NCBI GenBank assembly: GCA_032622095.1 | Contig: CP136061.1 | Location: 62,065,127 to 62,129,126, forward strand | Reading direction: 5' to 3' | Length of the DNA: 64,000 bases | Source: Siphonodentalium dalli | Taxonomy: Eukaryota > Mollusca > Scaphopoda > Gadilida > Siphonodentaliidae | Shown here: one piece after another, positions 57,955 through 64,000 of the stretch | Position numbering within the stretch: position 1 is the first letter of the stretch | How the letters are laid out: the number at the start of each line of letters is the position of its first letter | The notes under the pieces: generated by a model | Database searches by the model: none | What the model saw: the letters and a program-made list of their open reading frames with translations, nothing else | What the model was told of the DNA's origin: nothing | Made by a program: the position numbers and the translations under genes

Positions 57955-58320
57955 GTTTAGTGCGGGCTACCATCACCAATTTCACCGCGTGTGAACCTCA
58001 TTCTGCGGAGGCCTCAACTGCTATGGGAGAACTATGATCAGATTGAAGCTCCCAAATGGTGACTATTGTGATGTACACCCATTGGGAACCTCGATTATGC
58101 AATGTGTCGTATCAGTGTCGGGGATAGATAGAAACTAAACTAAAAAAGAAATAGAATCTATGTGAATTTGATCATAAAGAAACTTTCCAGAGAAGATGAG
58201 GCCTAAGCAGAATGGGGTCCCCAGAGGGTGAATTTAATGATGCTAGCCCGCTATGCTATTCGCTATCTGGGGACCTCATTCCGCAAATGACAGGCACACT
58301 AAACTCAGACTTGAACTAGA
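57955..58320. mobile_element. Diverged double-hairpin MITE (GAGGTCCCCAGAGGG family)
   Basis: A remnant of the left hairpin (57957-58006), a spacer with the family blocks (GATCAGATTGAA, AACCTCGATTATGCA, CCAGAGAAGATGAGGCC) and the right hairpin 58205-58287. It ends in the intron 3' of exon 1, about 140 bp from its donor. Confidence 0.72.
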
Positions 58321-58455
58321 AGAGACTTAATTCAACATAGGCGTCTGTTGTACCAGTTTCGGCGCACCTGGGTGACTTTTTGCCTGTTTAGGAACCTGTG
58401 TGACCTTTTGTCCAAAAAACATTGGCTAACGATCAATTAAGTATCCATGAAGTAC

Positions 58456-58607
58456 CTGGATGATGATTGGTATGACGTCATGTTAACCATACAACGAACT
58501 CCCGCGATCAGGACTGTTATCTTTGTGTCGTTCCATGCAGCGCCGAGTTCTGTTCCGGTAATGGTAACCATGGTACCACCTTCAATGGGCCCAGAGATAG
58601 GGTCTAC
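58456..58607 (-). CDS. Plexin exon 1 of window: start of IPT3 domain
   Basis: Encodes residues 1-50 plus two bases of codon 51. It carries the IPT/TIG signature VDPISGPIEGGTMVTITG followed by TELG and AGVRC, the pattern of the third plexin IPT domain directly after PSI3. The acceptor (gcgtacag) follows a pyrimidine-containing stretch; the donor is CCAG|GTACTT. The frame stays open upstream to 58661, so an acceptor further up is possible, but the domain reads best from 58607. It contains an N-glycosylation site (NMT). The exon is phase 0 at the start and phase 2 at the end. A TIR-bounded transposon begins only about 75 bp upstream of the acceptor. Confidence 0.88.
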
Positions 58608-58732
58608 CTGTACGCAATAAACAACTGGGGATGAACTGTCATGTATGGCTAGTTCACCCATTGTGTATTCATGAGTTATATAGTACCAGTCAAAAGAAGT
58701 GGTATATTAATAATATTTCAAGTGGAAACGCT

Positions 58733-60083
58733 TATAAATAAGCGCGCCGCTTGTGATATCATTGCAATATTTTGCGGTTAATATCGCAATATTTCGCGCT
58801 TAATATTGCGACATCTTGCGCTCAAAATTGTGACATTTAAATCAAATTATTGCTTCTTCTATATTGTTTATTGCATAATTCGAGAGAGTGTTTTTAGATA
58901 TGTATATACTTATAGTTGTAAATGCTATGCACTATATGTACACTATATGCACATTATTTATCTAATATAAATATAACACTATCGCGTCTGTATGAAATTT
59001 AGCGCGCTTAGTATCGTAATATTCTGATCTCAATATCGCAATAAAAAGCGCGACAGATTTTTGGTATAGATCCGGGTGATATAAATATATATGGTGGCTT
59101 ACAAAATAGATGGGAAATTGTACTGTGATTTGGTACTTAGTATGGGTTTAAGGTCTGCGGCATTCATATGCCAAAGAGTAACAAATGCTGTTGCATTTAC
59201 ACTGAGAATGGAGAATTGCCCTATAATCAACTATTTAGATGACTATTCAGTCATCTATTTGTTATATATGTTTGTATGTTTGTTGTTTAGGGCCCTGAGG
59301 CCTGAAGTGTATTATCTTTGTCTGGTTGGTTCATCCGCAATAAATCATTAAGTGATAGCTGCCTTCATCTGAACCCTACCCTGGTCATTGGCCTTATTTG
59401 TTTACAAATAACCTAATGCCCAGGGTTCATTAGTTCAGGGGTCATGAATCTACTCACTGGAAGCTCACCGATTTCATTGGTCGATTCGAACAAAGAGTGA
59501 AAAATATTTCCGCGCCAATATTTCTATTCCGTCTCACTTTTGTTCTAACCAGCTAGAGATACATATCTAAATTTGATTTGAATTGAAGTAGTATATTATA
59601 ATTGCTACAATTTTTCCCGCCCACCCACCCATATAGAATATGGTAGTAAACATTTATTACCATATTGAATTTCTCTATAAAATTTATAAAAACACATTAA
59701 GTTAGCGGGTAGTATCAGATAACTAATCTAACCTTATCTAGTTTTACAATAGACTGATTCAGTTTTCTAACTATACCTGATATATAGATATAATCATTAT
59801 TTATTAGATAGGCATCAGTAGGGAAGTAATTAGTCCTGTTCTATAATATTAATGTATGTGTCATATGCATGTATTGTATCGTACATGTCTGTCTGCATGT
59901 TCAAGCTCAAACACAGGCCCCTGACTCAAGATCTGTACCACAAACCTTTACATGTAAGTATATCTGAATTCAGCTTGAACCCTTTTATATTTAAAGATAA
60001 ACTAGGTCGATTGGATCGATAATTAAAGTACAAATATATATATGAGTGGTGGTATAGATTTTGTGTTAGGGGCCTTTGATCAT
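58733..60083 (+). repeat. Tandem duplication, copy 1 (1,351 bp)
   Basis: Starts TATAAATAAGCGCGCCGCTT. It differs from copy 2 by only a handful of changes: a 4-bp ATAT indel near 59087, one-base indels, and CCCCTG/CCTCTG near 59927. It contains the RT fragment 59091-59260. Confidence 0.92.
59091..59351 (+). pseudogene. Reverse-transcriptase fragment, DIRS-like, copy 1
   Basis: The frame reads VAYKIDGKLYCDLVLSMGLR, then SAAFICQRVTNAVAF and NYLDDYS. The L-x-x-G-L-R-S-x-x-x-I-C-Q-R-x-T-x-A spacing and Y-L-D-D catalytic box fit the RT of DIRS-type (tyrosine-recombinase) retrotransposons. The similarity stops right after the YLDD box, so only motifs B-C of an RT are present. The stretch after it (VIYLLYMFVCLL) is unrelated. 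Confidence 0.75.
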
Positions 60084-61430
60084 TATAAATAAGCGCGCCG
60101 CTTGTGATATCATTGCAATATTTTGCGGTTAATATCGCAATATTTCGCGCTTAATATTGCGACATCTTGCGCTCAAAATTGTGACATTTAAATCAAATTA
60201 TTGCTTCTTCTATATTGTTTATTGCATAATTCGAGAGAGTGTTTTTAGATATGTATATACTTATAGTTGTAAATGCTATGCACTATATGTACACTATATG
60301 CACATTATTTATCTAATATAAATATAACACTATCGCGTCTGTATGAAATTTAGCGCGCTTAGTATCGTAATATTCTGATCTCAATATCGCAATAAAAAGC
60401 GCGACAGATTTTTTGTATAGATCCGGGTGATATAAATATGGTGGCTTACAAAATAGATGGGAAATTGTACTGTGATTTGGTACTTAGTATGGGTTTAAGG
60501 TCTGCGGCATTCATATGCCAAAGAGTAACAAATGCTGTTGCATTTACACTGAGAATGGAGAATTGCCCTATAATCAACTATTTAGATGACTATTCAGTCA
60601 TCTATTTGTTATATATGTTTGTATGTTTGTTGTTTAGGGCCCTGAGGCCTGAAGTGTATTATCTTTGTCTGGTTGGTTCATCCGCAATAAATCATTAAGT
60701 GATAGCTGCCTTCATCTGAACCCTACCCTGGTCATTGGCCTTATTTGTTTACAAATAACCTAATGCCCAGGGTTCATTAGTTCAGGGGTCATGAATCTAC
60801 TCACTGGAAGCTCACCGATTTCATTGGTCGATTCGAACAAAGAGTGAAAAATATTTCCGCGCCAATATTTCTATTCCGTCTCACTTTTGTTCTAACCAGC
60901 TAGAGATACATATCTAAATTTGATTTGAATTGAAGTAGTATATTATAATTGCTACAATTTTTCCCGCCCACCCACCCATATAGAATATGGTAGTAAACAT
61001 TTATTACCATATTGAATTTCTCTATAAAATTTATAAAACACATTAAGTTAGCGGGTAGTATCAGATAACTAATCTAACCTTATCTAGTTTTACAATAGAC
61101 TGATTCAGTTTTCTAACTATACCTGATATATAGATATAATCATTATTTATTAGATAGGCATCAGTAGGGAAGTAATTAGTCCTGTTCTATAATATTAATG
61201 TATGTGTCATATGCATGTATTGTATCGTACATGTCTGTCTGCATGTTCAAGCTCAAACACAGGCCTCTGACTCAAGATATGTACCACAAACCTTTACATG
61301 TAAGTATATCTGAATTCAGCTTGAACCCTTTTATATTTAAAGATAAACTAGGTCGATTGGATCGATAATTAAAGTACAAATATATATATGAGTGGTGGTA
61401 TAGATTTTGTGTTAGGGGCCTTTGATCATT
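60084..61430 (+). repeat. Tandem duplication, copy 2
   Basis: Head-to-tail with copy 1 and nearly identical to it along the whole length, ending at TTTGATCATT where the sequences part. Confidence 0.92.
60438..60698 (+). pseudogene. Reverse-transcriptase fragment, DIRS-like, copy 2
   Basis: Identical translation to copy 1 at 59091-59351, as part of the tandem duplication. The identical protein reflects recent duplication, not proven function. Confidence 0.75.
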
Positions 61431-61789
61431 TCATTCATTTTCACACTCTTATTCACCTCGACATTTTAATTTGTTGTCATCAGTCATCTATTTGTTATAT
61501 ATGTTTGCATGTTTGTTGTTTAGGGCCCTGAGGCCTGAAGTGTATTATCTTTGTCTGGTTGGTTCATCCGCAATAAATCATTAAGTGATAGCTGCCTTCA
61601 TCTGAACCCTACCCTGGTCATTGGCTATAATGGCGCCTTTTTCGAAATTAAGCGCGCTCAATATCGCAATAAAGGCGCCCCTCAATATACCACTTCTTCT
61701 GACTGGTACTGTAGATACGAGAACTGTTCAAATATATATATATCTATAATCAAATGTAGACGCAATATACACTAACGCTAATAGGGACT

Positions 61790-62500
61790 TCCGGTATGGC
61801 GGACAGTAAATACGTTGTTAAATCGATGACCGCAAATTTCAAAATAATGGATGCTAGAATTAAGAGTGGCTATATTCTGTTAGCGCTGTTTGTAAATACG
61901 TGTGACTATTACCATATGCCAGTAACAATGAAACATGTCTGACCAGCGAAAACGACAGTCAACCGGGGTCGTCGACACGGAAAGTCCACACACAAGGATG
62001 TTCTAACTGGGCACAATGATGTTCGAGGTATCCAAATAAACGGATTCAATATTTCTCTACGTGACTCTGAAATACGTGCCAAGTTTGTGACATTGAAAGA
62101 TACGCCCATTGATATCGAAGACAACATTTTTATTGATACACTTTCCAAATATGTTAAAATAGAGTACAATCGAGGGAAATCCGGATGTTGAAACTGGGAC
62201 TCGGTATGTACAAATCGAGGATTGCATCGAAATTCCATTATCGTTTGAGATTGATGGATTAATGGTTCGAGTTGTGTTTTCTGACAAGACCGATGGTGAT
62301 AGCAGTGATGACGATGATCAATCGGATCGCGTTAGCGTGAACAGCGAACACCCCGTGCAGGACGAAGAACCGATAATCCCCACATATTACATTGGAAATT
62401 CCATAGTACTCGGGCCAAGTACTTGCCGTGGCATACAAACCGGACTGCCCCGTGGTCTGGGCGACATTCGCGAAAGTCAGCGCAGTGATTGAAAATGCCA
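61790..62500 (+). pseudogene. Broken gag-like ORF of a retroelement
   Basis: In one frame NGFNISLRDSEIRAKFVTLK and DTPIDIEDNIFIDTLSKY end at TGA near 62189. After a one-base shift, VETGTRYVQIEDCIEIPLSF then EIDGLMVRVVFSD and an acidic tail (DSSDDDDQSDR) follow. The order (an x-G-x-x-V/I strand, I-x-x-x-x-I-x-x-x-L-S-K-Y, T-G-T-R-Y-V, P-x-x-F-x-I-x-G-x-x-V-x-V) is that of gag-like ORF1 proteins of many invertebrate retroelements. It is not a plexin exon. Confidence 0.6.
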
Positions 62501-62581
62501 AATCTACGCAATGTGTAAATCTGAGTGAGTGATATTCACAGTTTCACCATGCATTTTGACACAATCAATGTGAAAAGCTCA

Positions 62582-62615
<34 letters not shown>

Positions 62616-62616
62616 G
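62582..62616. repeat. TTA microsatellite, probable LINE tail
   Basis: About eleven TTA units. On the minus strand they follow an AATAAACAATAATAATAAT stretch, fitting the simple-repeat 3' tail of the adjacent LINE. Confidence 0.85.
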
Positions 62617-64000
62617 TTTATTGACCTCCAAGTATGAAGAGCATATATACATATCAGTTACAGAAAGTATGTGGTAACGAGACCATTCTAAGTGGACTAT
62701 ACACCAGCATCTATTTACAAGGAAGGACATTGTATACATAAATTGGAAAGATGTGTACATTGTAAGAAGAGCAAAGTAAAAACGAGTATATGAGATAACA
62801 TTGTAGATGCGGGTGGCAAGGAAGCCAGATCATAGTTGAATATTGCACCACCTGAGAGGCATATTGCATCAAATGTCATGTGAATGTCATCTTTTAACTT
62901 CCGGGGCGAATTAGTTGACAACCAACATACAGAAATGCAGCAGATGCGATGATGAGCTGCTCCCATGACTCAGTCGGGATATGACAACAAAGCTGGGTAC
63001 TGCCAAGTAACAGCGCATTTAAATGGTCGTTTGGGAGAGCATCCAGGTAACTAAATAGTTGGATGTCGAAGCTATCGATAAGCATACACCAGTAATTATA
63101 TCGGAGTCTGTACATAGTGGCAGATCTGCACGAGTGAGTAATATGTCCAATTTCATTGTTATATGTGTGGCCACACAGCATGCATCGGGCATTGTTTTCG
63201 AACAACAATCTATTTAGATGTCTAGCAAGATTTTTCAGTTCCAAACTCCTGTTAGGATGGGCAGCAAGAAGACGCCACACACTCCAGACTGCGAGAGGCT
63301 GGTTATGAATGAGGAGAAGATTAAAAGAGCGACCATTGGCACCCACTGCTGAAGTCCATGCATCACAATAGTGAGCTCTTATGGTCGACTTGACGAGTTG
63401 CTTCCAAATGATCTTCTTTGGGAAGGATCCAGAAGATAAGAATTCTTGAAGATAAGAAGACAGATTGTACACGTCTAGAACATTGATGATGTCTTTTACA
63501 TAACCGGTGGTATTCACATTGAATAAATTGTGCATATAGAGGTTTTTCATGAAAATTCGTAAAGGAAAGTCTCGAGTCGCAGGCAAGTGGATAAGTTCGC
63601 CGACGAAGAGAAGTTTTCTCAAATGTAGTTGGCGACTCATCGGTAAAACACCCAGGAGACTGAGTGAGAGGTTTGTGCTCGCCCTTGTTGGAAGATTCTG
63701 TATGTGCTTTATACATGTACGTAGACCCTTTTCAATTGTGCAGAGAGCGTTGTCATCTGTTGAATATAGGAGTTCAGCACCATAAAGAGCCTTTGGAAGC
63801 ATAACTGTGTGAAGGAGATTATTCATTGTGAGAGGGGTGCACATACTTAAGGATTTCCTACCAGCGATAGAAAAGTATGTTTTTCTCAACACTTCAGATA
63901 TATTTGTAGCACGGTTAACAGTGTTGCCGAATTTTCCTTGAGAAATTCCCAGATGGCGACAGTCGGTGCTTTCATCGATCGTGTCATTCCCAAGAATCCA
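62617..64000 (-). mobile_element. LINE, 3' part, continues past the right edge
   Basis: Minus-strand element with coding end at 62894, a 3' UTR of about 280 bp and the TTA-repeat tail. It lies upstream of plexin exon 1, so presumably in the preceding plexin intron, in the same orientation. Confidence 0.88.
62894..64000 (-). CDS. LINE protein, C-terminal part (partial at window edge)
   Basis: Open from the window edge to the stop, about 369 codons. DCRHLGISQGKFGNTV at the start is the x-Y-L-G-I segment after the RT palm. LPKALYGAELLYSTDD is the usual post-RT K-x-x-L-Y-G-x-E-L motif. CMLCGHTYNNEIGHITHSC gives a C-x2-C...H-x3-C zinc-type motif near the end, followed by a region ending YLDALPNDHLNALLLG. 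It differs from the LINE at 38574-39885, so it is a second family. Confidence 0.88.
   Translation of the reverse strand, partial: WILGNDTIDESTDCRHLGISQGKFGNTVNRATNISEVLRKTYFSIAGRKSLSMCTPLTMNNLLHTVMLPKALYGAELLYSTDDNALCTIEKGLRTCIKHIQNLPTRASTNLSLSLLGVLPMSRQLHLRKLLFVGELIHLPATRDFPLRIFMKNLYMHNLFNVNTTGYVKDIINVLDVYNLSSYLQEFLSSGSFPKKIIWKQLVKSTIRAHYCDAWTSAVGANGRSFNLLLIHNQPLAVWSVWRLLAAHPNRSLELKNLARHLNRLLFENNARCMLCGHTYNNEIGHITHSCRSATMYRLRYNYWCMLIDSFDIQLFSYLDALPNDHLNALLLGSTQLCCHIPTESWEQLIIASAAFLYVGCQLIRPGS

Larger units (their letters stand above)
1993..58607 (-). other. Plexin gene, partial: 16 exons, IPT3 to RBD
   Basis: Gene-level entry. Sixteen exons, each homologous in order to a plexin, join with consistent phases (0,2,0,2,2,0,0,0,1,0,2,2,2,0,0,1 at successive starts) into 731 codons without a stop. 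Plexins are single-pass receptors for semaphorins; the cytoplasmic part is a Ras/Rap GAP interrupted by a Rho-family-binding domain. Seen here: four IPT domains, one transmembrane helix, the juxtamembrane helix, the N-terminal GAP segment and the RBD. The N-terminal sema/PSI exons and the C-terminal GAP exons are outside the window. Sequence identity to typical plexins looks moderate, so I give no A/B/C/D class or symbol. Residue numbers in the exon entries count from the first codon of exon 1. Confidence 0.93.
58681..61713. mobile_element. Tc1-type TIR element containing a 1.35-kb tandem duplication
   Basis: The ends TAGTACCAGTCAAAAGAAGT and GGTATATT at the left are mirrored at 61684-61713 by AATATACCACTTCTTCTGAC and TGGTACTGTA (one mismatch over 27 bp), with TA at each edge. 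CAGTACCAGTC ends with TA resemble Tc1/mariner MITEs. Inside are two near-identical copies (58733-60083 and 60084-61430) and a third partial one (61478-61632). The right end also carries ATATCGCAATAAAGGCGC related to the left interior. Confidence 0.78.

Noticed and set aside
58607-58661. Start codon at 58661 for the exon 1 frame
   Set aside because: Methionine is only a chance in-frame ATG in the intron; plexins do not start at IPT3 and a usable acceptor lies at 58608.
62262-62492. Acidic plus-strand frame with DSSDDDDQSD as a host gene
   Set aside because: It is in line with the gag-like frame upstream after a one-base shift, so it is better explained as part of a broken retroelement ORF.
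58681-64000. Search for the preceding plexin exon (PSI3 end)
   Set aside because: The interval is occupied by transposable elements and no Cys-rich PSI-like segment with an acceptor and donor was seen.

Overview
The window is a stretch of a large-intron animal genome: AT-rich, with no bacterial-style gene packing. Almost all of it is one multi-exon gene on the minus strand, embedded in a very dense population of small transposons. I assembled 16 exons (58607 down to 1993) by eye. All have GT..AG borders, and their phases join without a break into 2,194 coding bases (731 codons plus 1 nt, no in-frame stop). The protein is a divergent plexin, the semaphorin receptor family. The visible part runs from the third IPT/TIG domain through IPT domains 4-6, one transmembrane helix, the juxtamembrane segment, the first half of the split Ras/Rap-GAP domain and the Rho-binding (RBD) domain. 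The sema/PSI region should lie beyond the right edge and the second half of the GAP domain beyond the left edge; I could not find either inside the window.

The organism is a metazoan, probably a marine invertebrate. A tRNA-derived SINE whose 3' part resembles tails I remember from bivalve SINEs, the abundance of the motif TACATGTA, CCAACGTTGG-type minisatellites and several families of non-LTR elements all lean toward a mollusc or other lophotrochozoan. This is an inference; nothing in the window proves it.

Layout from left to right: 0-5 kb RBD exons 16-14 and a double-hairpin MITE; 5-14 kb minisatellite, nested inverted-repeat elements and exons 13-12; 14-22 kb exons 11-10, a Harbinger-like element, AT minisatellites and hairpin MITEs; 22-31 kb exon 9 (juxtamembrane/GAP start), a ~163-bp satellite and a LINE fragment; 31-38 kb exons 8-5 (transmembrane and last IPT domains) with a 43/40-bp minisatellite; 38-44 kb a 5'-truncated LINE, a second Harbinger-like element and GTTGGCC minisatellites; 44-54 kb exons 4 and 3, piggyBac-like and hAT-like MITEs, a LINE remnant and a SINE; 54-59 kb exons 2 and 1; 58.7-64 kb a TIR-bounded element holding two tandem copies of a DIRS-like reverse-transcriptase fragment, a broken gag-like ORF and the 3' part of another LINE.

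The most unusual features are (1) a 67-bp perfect-type palindrome present 13 times, used as a shared module inside MITEs with different terminal repeats; (2) a two-hairpins-around-a-spacer architecture found independently in two MITE families; (3) small transposons sitting 12-120 bp from exon borders at about half the exons; and (4) an Arg-to-Ser change in the normally invariant Arg-Arg pair of the plexin GAP domain.
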